64,000 nt of DNA from Citrus sinensis (taxonomy: Eukaryota; Streptophyta; Magnoliopsida; Sapindales; Rutaceae): the NCBI RefSeq assembly GCF_022201045.2, contig NC_068564.1, forward strand, positions 3,720,001 through 3,784,000, in the 5' to 3' direction. Positions 35,326 to 45,707 of this stretch are shown in pieces. The notes below the pieces were generated by a model, which searched no databases, had not been told where the DNA came from, and saw nothing but the letters and a program-made list of their open reading frames with translations. Each line of letters starts with the position of its first letter. Position 1 is the first letter of the stretch. A program made the translations under genes and the position numbers.

Positions 35326-37259
35326 AAAACAAACAGAACAGACATCTTTTGTTTTTCCCAGATGGTGGTAGCATTTGGTATCTGTATATATTCCTCAATA
35401 ATGGCTGACAAATATAGCGAAAAAGAATCCCGGCTACTCTTGTAAAATATTCTCTTTAAAGTGGAATGATCACAATCAATCTATTCTGAATTTACAATGA
35501 TATTTTTAGTTTCTAGGGGCAATTATTTTTGCTACGAATTTAAATCTGTTTACTCAATTCAATTTTTTTTTCCCAATTTACTTTCTTTATCCATATAATG
35601 TTATATAAAAATTTGAAAACCCTTCCATGTAATAGAGAATATTGAGATAGAGTAACGATGGTCGATTCACATTTGTGTGGTAATTTAGAAACAGAAAATG
35701 AAGATATAATCAGTCATAGATATACTGTTAAAGTCTTTAATAATTTCTTTGACGCTTCTGCTCACTCTTCTGCTGTGACTAAGTGATCGTATATCTGTAT
35801 ATTAAACATGAGATACCGTAACTTGTATTTCAAATGATATGCTATCACTAAAATTTTACTATTTAAATAAGATTTAATAATTAATATCACGTAGGTAAGA
35901 AAATGAGACAAATAATAAGTTTGTTCGTATTTATCTATTTAATTTTTTTTGAACATTTTATTACATGATTTTATCTCTATATTAACAAAAATAACAAAAC
36001 AACTAATAACATAATCCTTTTTTCTTATCCAAATTCTAATTTAGTCGAAGGGTGAGAGCGTCGTCAAACAATTTTTATCTGAAATAATTACTTTCCAAGT
36101 CTCTTTCAAAACACCCACAATAACTATGAAGTGTAATGATAATAACAATATAAAATGATAACAATAAATAACAATGAACCAAAAAAAAAAAAAAAAACTG
36201 TTGAAAATAGAATAGAGGGCAAGGATTTTTTCTTAGTTTTTTTCTTTCTCACCTAGTCTCTTTCATAATTTGATGAGTGGGTAGGAATGAATTTTGAATT
36301 TTTATGTTGACAATCAAACTAGTTTTTATTTTTATTTTTAACTTCATATATAATTAAGCCAGCCTTTTTTAACAAGATTTGAAAAACTAGGAGAGATAAA
36401 GAGAGAAATAGAATTTTAATCCTTAATATTGATCATTCATTCACTCTTACAAAATAGGTTTGGAAAAAAAGTCCGAGCTGGGTTTGACTTGTGTGTGTTG
36501 CATATCCGAATTAGGCTTCAAGCAAAAGGCCCGACCAAGGTTTGAAAGCCCAGATATAAATTTAAAAATAAAAACTTAGAGCAGGCCTTTTGACACCTTT
36601 TTTAACTCTTCATAAAATTTCTTTTTAATTAAAATTACGTAAATAATCAAATAAATTCAATCTAACATTTAAATAAATTATTCTTTTAATAAAAATTTTA
36701 GACCATCTCATCTCATAACTTCTTGTTATATTTTAAGTTCTAATTAAACAATATTATTTGAGAAACCTATAGGAATTTATAGTTATGGAGAAAAAATTAT
36801 ATAATAAAATAAAACAAATTTAAGATTTTGTGATTTTTATGAATTGTATAATAAAAATATTAAAATAAATGTTCTTTTTATGGTAAAATTTTATCGAAAG
36901 ATATCAATTTTAATTTACAAATTTATATTTAATCAATTAAGCTAGGGCCATTTTAGGCAAAAAATTCAAAAAGGAGTGTTACAAGAATTTTAGACAAGTG
37001 TTAAAAGCTCCATTCAAAAATATGATTTTTTTTTTAATGTATGTGAATAAAAAAATAAGAAAAAGAATGGGTTGAGAAGTTGGGAAAAGAAAATAAATAT
37101 ACAATTAATTGTAAACGTTTGTTCATATTTATCTCAGGGTAGGTAAGAAAATAAGATAAATAAAAAGTTTGTTCATATTTATCTATTTAATTTTTTTTAA
37201 ACGTTTTATCACATGATTTTTTATCTCTTTATTAACAAAAATAAGAAAGCAAAACAATT
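35326..37259. other. AT-rich intergenic with a direct repeat
   Basis: 3' UTR side of GH127, then non-coding DNA. About 35891-36020 is repeated at 37139-37267 (GTAGGTAAGAAAAT, TTATCTATTTAATTTTTTTT, ATTAACAAAAATAA and so on). The second copy is interrupted by the MITE. An A run lies near 36181-36198. Confidence 0.6.
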
Positions 37260-37267
37260 AATAATAT

Positions 37268-37862
37268 TAGGGGTGGGCACGGTTCGGTTCGAAATTAAAT
37301 AGAACCGATTTAAATCGATTATTTTATAAAAAGAACCAAATAAGAACCGAACTCAAACGGTTCTTTTCGGATCGGTTCGGTTCTTTCGGTTCTGGGCCTA
37401 TTGGGCCTATTTTGAATTTTTAAATTTTTAGCCCATTGGGCCTCATGAATGTAATAATTTTTTTCAACAATTAATTTATCCTAATTTTATTATAAATATT
37501 AACAATAAATACAAAGTATTCAAAACACATTTTATCACTAATATCTTACTAAATATTAATAAGATACTCCCAAAATATGAAATATTAAAATTTCAAAATA
37601 CATAACAAAACTCCAATACTCCATCTATATAAACATAATCATAATGTTATAAAGAGAAATAACACATGTTTGATTTGAATAAAATCAAAAAATAATTCGG
37701 TTTTTTGGTTCAGCTAAGTGAACCGAATACCAAACCGACATTTCGGTTTTTTTTACAAACGGTATATTCGGTTTTTAAAAAAAATAAAAACCGAACCGAA
37801 TTAGAAAAAACCGTCGGTTCGGTTCGGTTTTTTTAACACTACGGTTTTTTTGCCCACCCTTA
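37268..37862. mobile_element. 595-bp hAT-type MITE
   Basis: The ends TAGGGGTGGGCA and TGCCCACCCTTA form an imperfect inverted pair. They are flanked by a perfect 8-bp duplication AATAATAT at 37260-37267 and 37863-37870. The interior is full of GGTTCGGTT and AACCGAA words in both orientations, with no coding frame. The related sequence near 35990-36020 shows the equivalent site without the insertion. Confidence 0.9.
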
Positions 37863-37935
37863 AATAATATATCCTCTCATATCTATTTTACAAATTCCTC
37901 CTTTTTAATTTTAACTCCTCTCGTGAGACACTTTT

Positions 37936-39124
37936 TGTTAGAGTGCAATTTATGCACTAGTTTTGCATTATTTACTTCCCTTAATATCAATGTTTTGCAC
38001 TTAATAATAGTGATTTACTTATGTTTTACTTTTGTAGGTGCAATTCTATTGATTGATGATAAAATTGAGCTATAAGATGATGTTTAAGGATGATTGTTCT
38101 CTTGGAGAAATTATGAGCGTCAGAAGAACTTTGTTGATAAGGCGTGGGCGCGTGCTGTCAACTGCGGACCTGCAGTTTTTAGTTTAACGTGTTTTGTATT
38201 TTTGGTTATTTTTGTAATTACGAATTTAATATTTCAGATATTAGTATTTTATTTTAAATAGAATTCTAAAAGAGAGGAGAGAGAGAGTATTTAAGGGAGG
38301 AATCTATTGTGAAAAGGGGGGATTTTGGATTGGAGAAAAAGAAACCCTAGATCTAATTTTTCTCTTCTCTCTATGAGGAACTAAACCCATTTTTCTGGTT
38401 GAAGGTTAATGAAGCTTTGATTCATCACTACTGTGAGATCTTTCTTGTGCTTTAATTGTTTTATTACTTTTTGGGTATTTGTTTATTCTCTGAATTATTT
38501 TCATGATTATGTTTGTTAATTAGGTAATGGGCCACTATTTAATTATCAACTTAATCTATTGTCAATTAAAGGATTCATCGTATGAAGAATTTAATGTTTG
38601 TGACAAATAACATAGCAGAGAGTTGTGTTGTGAGAATAAACAATCTAATTTAAATGAATCATCATATGTGTTGATTAGGATTTGGGTCTCTCTGGTTTTT
38701 CAGGCTGTCAATTGATTAAATTCTATGATCGTATCTAGGGTTGTCTATTGATTAGGGAAATAACCAACGGTCGTACCTTGGTTATCGACTAGTTAAGGAG
38801 AGATTGGCTATTAGAAGGTCTCAGTAGCTATAACCGGTCTATTCATGAGTAATAATAATCTATATTTGAATCAATGATCAGTAGTCGAATCAAGCTGAGT
38901 TAATTCCTTCAACCAGAGCTTTCTCCAATTTGAATTACAACTTTAATTTGCATTCTTGTTATTTTAATTTGATTTTTATTATTGTCAACAATTCCCCTAT
39001 TTTACGTTTTACGTTTCAAAAGGATTTAATTAATTACCGATCTCTGTGGACACGACCCTGCTCAATCACTATACACAATTTATTTAGAGTAGGAATTTAT
39101 TTTTGTTGGCTTCGACAACCATCA
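37936..39124 (+). repeat. LTR 1
   Basis: Starts TGTTAGAGTGCAATTT and ends about ACCATCA, five bases before the PBS; 1,189 bp. A TATTTAAG TATA-like box lies at 38289-38296. The end is set by PBS position, so it could be a few bases off. Confidence 0.88.
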
Positions 39125-39129
39125 AATTT

Positions 39130-39147
39130 TGGCGCCGTTGCCGGGGA
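39130..39147 (+). other. Primer-binding site, tRNA-Asp type, unit 1
   Basis: TGGCGCCGTTGCCGGGGA is complementary over most of its length to the 3' end of plant tRNA-Asp, the primer typical of Athila-group elements. Confidence 0.88.
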
Positions 39148-39189
39148 TTGGTGTCATTTATTTAATCCTTTTTACGTTTTACTTGGTGT

Positions 39190-41550
39190 ATGGTTCGTTC
39201 TTCTCGTACAGGTACACTTTCGTTTGATCCTGAAATTGAGAAGACAGCTCGCCAGCTGAGACAGCAGACTAAGCGAGCTAAGCAACGATCCTCGTCGCCT
39301 TTGCTTTTTAAAACAGATACGGTGCCTAATTTAGTTGAATCATCTAGCGATTCGGAAGAACAAGTGATGGATAGACCTGCACCTGTAGAAAGAACTCTTA
39401 GAGAGTTAGCTGAACCAGACTTGAATCAGCAACCACTCTGCATTCAATATGTAGATTTGGAGGTAAATTTTGAATTAAAGTCTGGTCTTATTCATTTATT
39501 ACCCAAGTTTCATGGTTTTGCAGGTGAAGATCCTCATAAACATCTTAAGGAGTTTCATGTTGTGTGCTCAAGTATGAGACCACAAGGCGTGACTGAAGAG
39601 CAGATTAAGCTGCGTGCTTTTCCGTTCTCTGTAGATGGGCTAGCTAAAGATTGGTTGTATTACTTGCCTCCTGGATCGATTACAACGTGGAATGATTTGA
39701 AGAAGCAGTTCCTCGAGAAGTACTTTCCTGCTTCAAGAGCTGCTAACATCAGAAAAGACATTTGTGGGATCAGACAACTTCCTGGGGAGACTTTATATGA
39801 GTATTGGGAGCGATTCAAACAATTGTGTGCCAGCTGTCCTCAACATCAGATTTCTGATCAACTTCTTATTCAATATTTTTACGAAGGATTATCATTGATG
39901 GATAGGAGTATGATAGATGCTGCTAGTGGAGGCGTGTTGGTGAACAAGACCCCTACTCAAGCAAGGGAGTTGATCTCAAATATGGCTGCCAATGCACAAC
40001 AATTTGGCAGCAGACAAGATGCCACTTCAAGAACGGTGAATGAGGTAAATATTTCTTCTGTTGAACAACGTTTAGATAAACTTACTTCTCTTGTGGAAAA
40101 GTTTGTTGTAGGTAATGTGCAACAGGTGAAGACTTGTGGCATTTGTTACAATATGGGTCATTCAACTGATATGTGTCCTACACTTCAAGAAGAACCCGTT
40201 GAACAAGCCAATGCAGTTGGAGGATTTCCAAGCATGCCTCAGAGGAGGTATGATCCTTATGCACAAACATACAATCCAGGATGGAAGGATCATCCCAACT
40301 TCAGCTATGGAGTTAGGCCGTCAGGATTCCCACAACAGTATCCACCAAGACAACCAACACCTCCACAGTCAAACTCCAAGTCAGGTATACCTCTTGAAGA
40401 AATTGTTAAATCACTTGCGACTAACACTCAACAATTTCAGCAGGCAACTACGGCAAGCATTCAGAACTTGGAGAACCAAATGAGTCAATTGGCGACTGCA
40501 GTGAGCCGTCTGGAGTCTCAAGTATTAGGGAGATTGCCTTCACAATCTGAGGTGAATCCAAAGCAAAACGTTAGTGCTGTCATCCTTAGAAGTGGGAAGG
40601 AGTTGCAAGAGCCTAGTAAGAAAGTGACAAAGCATGTAGAAGATGAGCTTGAGAAGAATGAATTGATGCCTAAATCTCAAGATGCGCAACCCACCAGAGC
40701 GAAACCCCTACCTATTGTGATACCTCCTCCTTTTCCAAGCCGGTTTGCAAAATCCAAAAAGGAGGAACAAGAGAAAGACATCCTTGAGACATTTTGCAAG
40801 GTTGAGGTAAATATTCCTTTATTAGATGCTATAAAACAGATACCTCGATATGCTAAAGTCCTTAAGGAACTATGCACCTCTAAGAGAAAATTAAGAGGAG
40901 GTGAAAAAGTTCACATGGGGGAGAATATTTCAGCAGTTCTTCAAAAGAAACTACCTCCTAAGTGCAAGGATCCAGGTATGTTTACTATTCCTTGTAAAAT
41001 TGGTAGTGTTAGAATTGAAAAGGCTTTGTTAGATCTAGGAGCTTCTATTAATGTCATGCCTCGTTCTATTTATTCATCTTTGAATATTGGTCCATTAAAA
41101 GAAACTGGCGTGATAATTCAACTAGCCGATAGGTCTAATGCATATCCTGATGGGGTATTAGAAGATGTCTTAGTACAAGTTAATGAGTTAGTTTTTCCTG
41201 CTGATTTTTATGTACTTGATATGGAAGATGATAACTCCTCTAATTCTGTCCCAATTTTGCTAGGAAGACCTTTTCTTAAGACTGCTAGGACTAAAATGGA
41301 TGTACATAAAGGGACTCTCACTATGGAGTTTGATGGAGAGGTTATAGAATTCAATATGAATGATGCCATGAAATATCATAGTGATGAACATTCAGTATTC
41401 TCTGTGGATGTTATTAACCCTATAGTGCAGGAAGTTTTTTACAAGAAAAAGACGAAGACATTTCATGATAGAATGATTTTGAGAAAGGAGTTCTCTGTTG
41501 GTCAAAAAGTTCTTCTTTTTCATTCTAAACTTAAACTTTTTTTCGGGTAA
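39190..41550 (+). CDS. Gag-protease polyprotein fused to integrase C-terminal piece, unit 1
   Basis: Open frame of 786 codons, starting 43 bp after the PBS. Residues about 98-275 are a retrotransposon gag domain (FAGEDPHKHLKEF, LKKQFLEKYFP, YEYWERFKQLC). A CCHC zinc knuckle CGICYNMGHSTDMC is at 316-329. A Pro/Gln-rich linker and a short coiled-coil-like segment follow, and then a retroviral-type aspartic protease with active site DLGAS (D615) and LLGRPFLKT near 690. From about residue 750 the frame passes straight into the integrase C-terminal region (FHDRMILRKEFSVGQKVLLF). It ends early because of an extra T in a T run (LFFG then stop). Gag and protease look functional; pol has been deleted. 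Family order and the PBS point to the Tat/Athila group. Confidence 0.92.
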   Translation: MVRSSRTGTLSFDPEIEKTARQLRQQTKRAKQRSSSPLLFKTDTVPNLVESSSDSEEQVMDRPAPVERTLRELAEPDLNQQPLCIQYVDLEVNFELKSGLIHLLPKFHGFAGEDPHKHLKEFHVVCSSMRPQGVTEEQIKLRAFPFSVDGLAKDWLYYLPPGSITTWNDLKKQFLEKYFPASRAANIRKDICGIRQLPGETLYEYWERFKQLCASCPQHQISDQLLIQYFYEGLSLMDRSMIDAASGGVLVNKTPTQARELISNMAANAQQFGSRQDATSRTVNEVNISSVEQRLDKLTSLVEKFVVGNVQQVKTCGICYNMGHSTDMCPTLQEEPVEQANAVGGFPSMPQRRYDPYAQTYNPGWKDHPNFSYGVRPSGFPQQYPPRQPTPPQSNSKSGIPLEEIVKSLATNTQQFQQATTASIQNLENQMSQLATAVSRLESQVLGRLPSQSEVNPKQNVSAVILRSGKELQEPSKKVTKHVEDELEKNELMPKSQDAQPTRAKPLPIVIPPPFPSRFAKSKKEEQEKDILETFCKVEVNIPLLDAIKQIPRYAKVLKELCTSKRKLRGGEKVHMGENISAVLQKKLPPKCKDPGMFTIPCKIGSVRIEKALLDLGASINVMPRSIYSSLNIGPLKETGVIIQLADRSNAYPDGVLEDVLVQVNELVFPADFYVLDMEDDNSSNSVPILLGRPFLKTARTKMDVHKGTLTMEFDGEVIEFNMNDAMKYHSDEHSVFSVDVINPIVQEVFYKKKTKTFHDRMILRKEFSVGQKVLLFHSKLKLFFG

Positions 41551-41740
41551 ATTACGTTCTTGCTGGGTTGGACCTTTTATTGTTACTAATGTTTTTCCTC
41601 ATGGTGCAGTTGAGATTCGGAGTCCGACCTCTGACAGAGTTCTTAAGGTTAATGGTCATCGCTTAAAATCTTTTTATGAAGGTTTTTCGGTGAATATCGT
41701 GGAGGATGTGGCTCTCGAGAGTCCCAATTATGGAGATTGA
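41546..41740 (+). pseudogene. Integrase C-terminal tail, out of frame, unit 1
   Basis: GKLRSCWVGPFIVTNVFPHG, SDRVLKVNGHRLKSFYEGF: the last part of a Ty3/gypsy integrase, in a frame shifted by one base from the gag-protease frame. All four units share the shift. It is the only pol remnant in the unit. Confidence 0.85.
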
Positions 41741-41778
41741 TGCATAAATGTGTCTAGCCAAAGACATAAAACAAAGGC

Positions 41779-41801
41779 GCTTTTTGGGAGGCAACCCAAA
41801 T
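41779..41801 (+). repeat. Conserved hairpin after the integrase tail, unit 1
   Basis: The GCGCTTTTTGGGAGGCAACC region. TTTGGG and CCCAAA pair around AGGCAA. The GGGAGGCAACCCA word is familiar just after integrase in Tat/Athila elements. Its function is unknown. Confidence 0.5.
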
Positions 41802-42223
41802 GATTTATTTATTTTGGTTTTTGTCATATCTTCTTTTAATTTTGATTCAGATTTTTTTTTAAAAAAATAATGTGTTTGCTTATTTTGGTCAGAAGAAAAT
41901 TTTTGATAAGGCGTGCCCACGTCTTAACTAATAAGTACTTCTGTGATTTTTAACGTGAAATGGTTTTAAGGCGTGCCCACGTGCTTATTAGAAAAGTACT
42001 TCTGAAATTTTTTTTTTTTTTGTGTCTCAAAGTAGTTCATCATAAAAAAAAAATTATTTATTTATTTATTTATTTGAAAATTAAAAAAAAAACTTTTTTT
42101 TTTCTTTTCCTTTCTTTTCTTTCTTTTTTATATATATATTTTTTTTATTTGAAAAAAAAAACGAAAAAAAAATAAAATTTACTGTTCACAAAATCCCTAA
42201 TTCACAGAATTGGTTTTCTTCTC

Positions 42224-42830
42224 CAGCCTTCACCGAGCAGCCACGCAGCACCAGCGATCCACCATCGCGAACCAGCCCACGCAGCAGCAGCAGCAACTGT
42301 GCGCGCAGCCAGCTCCATCCCACGCGTGCGCATATTCAGCCTTCACCGAGCAGCCACGCAGCACCAGCGATCCACCATCGCGAACCAGCCCACGCAGCAG
42401 CAGCAGCAACTGTGCGCGCAGCCAGCTCCATCCCACGCGTGCGCATATTCAGCCTTCACCGAGCAGCCACGCAGCAACCCGCGAGCGCAGATCCAGCCTT
42501 TGCCTAGCAGCGCGCAGAACCAACGTCAGCCCAGCTCTCACGTGCAATCAACCCCAGCGCGCAGATCCAGCAACCCACTAGCGCAGCAGAACCAGCCCCA
42601 GTAGCGCGCAGCATCCCGCACGCAACCAGCATCACCAGCGCGCAATCAGCAATCCCCCAGCGCGCAGCAACAGCCGCAGCACGCAGATCCAGCGTCACCA
42701 GTTCGCAGCATCAGTCCCATCCGCGCGCAACTGAACCAGCAGCCGTGTACCCGCAAGCTCCAGTCGAGCAGCAATAGTCCGCAACCAGCCTACGACCTGC
42801 ATTCCAGCCGCATGAATCGAAATCTGTGAC
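42224..42830 (+). repeat. GC-rich block with 113-bp tandem repeat, unit 1
   Basis: A 113-bp unit beginning CAGCCTTCACCGAGCAGCCA starts at 42224, 42337 and 42450 (about 2.3 copies). A run of GCGCGCAGC, CAGCAGCAG and CCAGC words continues to about 42830. It contrasts sharply with the AT-rich surroundings. Overlapping ORFs are low-complexity Ala/Gln/Pro/Ser and probably not genes. Confidence 0.8.
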
Positions 42831-42993
42831 AAGATGGAGCAGAATTTGGCCGCATACTTCAAGAGTGTGGGATTTATCCCACCATTCCCGCCAAGCCCAT
42901 AGACGTTATGAGGATCAAAGCTCACAATTCAGGGAAGTTTTTGCCTTTAATCTTTTATCCTGACGCTTTAATTTTTATGTGAGCTTTGATTAT

Positions 42994-43036
42994 CTTACAT
43001 TGGGGACAATGTAAGTTCTTGGTGTGGGGGAGGGAT
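42994..43036 (+). other. Hairpin plus internal polypurine-like tract, unit 1
   Basis: CTTACATTG, loop GGGA, CAATGTAAG (perfect 9-bp stem, 42994-43015) is followed at once by TTGGTGTGGGGGAGGGATTT. The second motif closely resembles the true PPT before the next LTR, 1.4 kb downstream. Confidence 0.65.
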
Positions 43037-43039
43037 TTT

Positions 43040-44440
43040 TGCATTATTGATGTCTGGAATTATTGTTTTCACTCTACTTATTTTTTTTTTTTTCACTCTA
43101 CTCATCCTTAAATGATTTTGGAGTTAGTATGCTTTATATATTATTAATTTTCTTTTCCTTTATCTCTCACTACTCTTTTCCCATCTATCTCACATTATTT
43201 ACATCTATTTTTTTTTCTATCATACTTTTTCATCACTCACATTTTATCTTTCATTTTTTTTACTACATACATCTTTCTTGCTTATTATCCTTTTTACCTT
43301 TCCTTTTATATCTCACTCATACCTTCTTCTCATTCTACACCACTATTGATGGTTGATTCATTTGAAGAGTGTACAGGATTTGATGGCAAATTTACCAACT
43401 TTGTGAGGATTTGAGCCTATGAGCAACCACTTTGCTCTAATTATTTTTGTTATGTGAATATCAATCCTAGTTTGTTTATTCTAGAACTTGCTTTATTATG
43501 CATGTTGAAGCCACATTACAAGATTTTATGCATTAAAATGATAAGGGCAAACCATTTACCATTTTTCTATTCTCGCATTTTCCTTTTTCTCTACCCGAAG
43601 ACCTTTATTTGCTATCTTTGTTTGAGCCTTAACCATTACCCATCTAATTCTCTCCGTCTACTTAACCATTTTTCTTCTTTTTGAGCCTCAATTTAAGGAG
43701 ATTTTTGGACTCATTGTGTGGATATATTTTGTTGCTTTTTCTACCTTGTAATAAAGTTTCTCAATTAGATCAACAAGCATTATGCTTGAATTAAATTGTG
43801 CAAGGTTCGTTTCTTTTGTTTGATTCAAAAAAAAAAAACAACAACAAAAAAACAAAAAAAAAGAAAAAAAAAAGAAAAAAGAAAAATTGAAAAAAAAATC
43901 GAAATAAAAAATGTTTACATTCTTGGTGACTTGAGTAGAAATAAGCATTTTGATATCATAAGTTCATTCAATGAGTTCATTCTTCTCGTTTTGATCTCTT
44001 TTTCTTTCGTAAACCTTTCTTTTTCATTTAACACATTTAACCCCATTACAACCCTTTTAAGACCCTTAAATTTTTGCATTTTATTCATGTTTTGTGGATT
44101 GAGATGTGATATATGAGCAAGCTTATGGTAATAGCATTCTTTGATTTGATTTGAGTGGATAAATGACACCCTAAACACTTTGAGTGCATGGAGTGAAGTT
44201 ATTGAGAGGGCTATTACATCTTGTTGCACTTGAATTTTGAACGAATCTTCTTGGTGGTTGAATGTTCTTATTCTATCTTATGAAATTCTATGCTTTAAAA
44301 TCCTTGTCTCTCGAACGTTGAACGACTTAATTTCTTGAGGTATGCTTGCTTAAAATTATTTTTGGATGAGTTGAGATGAGAATTTAGTGGAGATTTGAGA
44401 TTAGTCTTGAGTTATATGCTTGAGGACAAGCATCATCTTG
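43040..44440. other. AT-rich 3' non-coding region, unit 1
   Basis: Pyrimidine-rich, then a poly-A/purine segment near 43827-43910, then sequence with no coding signature. ORFs of 76-106 codons on both strands are low complexity. The same region recurs in units 2-4. Confidence 0.6.
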
Positions 44441-44453
44441 GTGTGGGGGAATT
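44441..44453 (+). other. Polypurine tract before LTR 2
   Basis: GTGTGGGGGAATT lies directly before the TGTTAGAG start of the next LTR, the expected plus-strand primer site. Confidence 0.8.
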
Positions 44454-45642
44454 TGTTAGAGTGCAATTTATGCACTAGTTTTGCATTATTTACTTCCCTT
44501 AATATCAATGTTTTGCACTTAATAATAGTGATTTACTTATGTTTTACTTTTGTAGGTGCAATTCTATTGATTGATGATAAAATTGAGCTATAAGATGATG
44601 TTTAAGGATGATTGTTCTCTTGGAGAAATTATGAGCGTCAGAAGAACTTTGTTGATAAGGCGTGGGCGCGTGCTGTCAACTGCGGACCTGCAGTTTTTAG
44701 TTTAACGTGTTTTGTATTTTTGGTTATTTTTGTAATTACGAATTTAATATTTCAGATATTAGTATTTTATTTTAAATAGAATTCTAAAAGAGAGGAGAGA
44801 GAGAGTATTTAAGGGAGGAATCTATTGTGAAAAGGGGGGATTTTGGATTGGAGAAAAAGAAACCCTAGATCTAATTTTTCTCTTCTCTCTATGAGGAACT
44901 AAACCCATTTTTCTGGTTGAAGGTTAATGAAGCTTTGATTCATCACTACTGTGAGATCTTTCTTGTGCTTTAATTGTTTTATTACTTTTTGGGTATTTGT
45001 TTATTCTCTGAATTATTTTCATGATTATGTTTGTTAATTAGGTAATGGGCCACTATTTAATTATCAACTTAATCTATTGTCAATTAAAGGATTCATCGTA
45101 TGAAGAATTTAATGTTTGTGACAAATAACATAGCAGAGAGTTGTGTTGTGAGAATAAACAATCTAATTTAAATGAATCATCATATGTGTTGATTAGGATT
45201 TGGGTCTCTCTGGTTTTTCAGGCTGTCAATTGATTAAATTCTATGATCGTATCTAGGGTTGTCTATTGATTAGGGAAATAACCAACGGTCGTACCTTGGT
45301 TATCGACTAGTTAAGGAGAGATTGGCTATTAGAAGGTCTCAGTAGCTATAACCGGTCTATTCATGAGTAATAATAATCTATATTTGAATCAATGATCAGT
45401 AGTCGAATCAAGCTGAGTTAATTCCTTCAACCAGAGCTTTCTCCAATTTGAATTACAACTTTAATTTGCATTCTTGTTATTTTAATTTGATTTTTATTAT
45501 TGTCAACAATTCCCCTATTTTACGTTTTACGTTTCAAAAGGATTTAATTAATTACCGATCTCTGTGGACACGACCCTGCTCAATCACTATACACAATTTA
45601 TTTAGAGTAGGAATTTATTTTTGTTGGCTTCGACAACCATCA
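44454..45642 (+). repeat. LTR 2 (shared between units 1 and 2)
   Basis: Looks identical to LTR 1 over 1,189 bp. It has a PPT on its left and a PBS on its right, so it serves as 3' LTR of unit 1 and 5' LTR of unit 2. Confidence 0.9.
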
Positions 45643-45647
45643 AATTT

Positions 45648-45665
45648 TGGCGCCGTTGCCGGGGA
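45648..45665 (+). other. Primer-binding site, unit 2
   Basis: Same TGGCGCCGTTGCCGGGGA motif, five bases after LTR 2. Confidence 0.88.
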
Positions 45666-45707
45666 TTGGTGTCATTTATTTAATCCTTTTTACGTTTTAC
45701 TTGGTGT

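Larger units (their letters stand above)
37936..44453 (+). mobile_element. Non-autonomous Tat/Athila-like retrotransposon, unit 1 (LTR plus interior)
   Basis: First of four head-to-tail units. Order: LTR, PBS, gag-protease, integrase tail, short hairpin, GC-rich tandem repeat, second hairpin with an internal purine tract, long AT-rich 3' non-coding region, PPT, next LTR. The interior (about 5.3 kb) lacks reverse transcriptase, RNase H and the integrase core, so mobility would need a partner element. The left flank is ACTTTT; the target duplication cannot be tested because the right end is outside the window. Confidence 0.93.

Noticed and set aside
39130..39147. Partial tRNA gene
   Set aside because: The tRNA-Asp complementarity is short and sits right after an LTR, so it is a primer-binding site rather than a tRNA gene.
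38930..39259. 109-codon ORF overlapping the LTR end and PBS (repeated in every unit)
   Set aside because: It overlaps the LTR, PBS and start of gag in another frame. It is repeated only because the unit is repeated, and it has no domain.
42224..42562. CRISPR-like array
   Set aside because: The 113-bp units are contiguous tandem repeats without unique spacers, in a plant genome.
42210..42604. Ala/Gln/Pro-rich ORFs in the GC-rich block
   Set aside because: Two overlapping plus-strand frames and minus-strand frames are all open because of the repeat composition. No single frame stands out.
43063..43356. 97-102-codon Phe/Ser/Leu-rich ORF
   Set aside because: A translation of pyrimidine-rich low-complexity DNA. 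Its start changes with the T-run length between units.
43915..44229. 104-codon antisense ORF in the 3' non-coding region, present in all four units
   Set aside because: Antisense ORFs are known in some Tat-lineage elements, but this one is low complexity with no recognisable motif. Identical copies give no evidence of selection.
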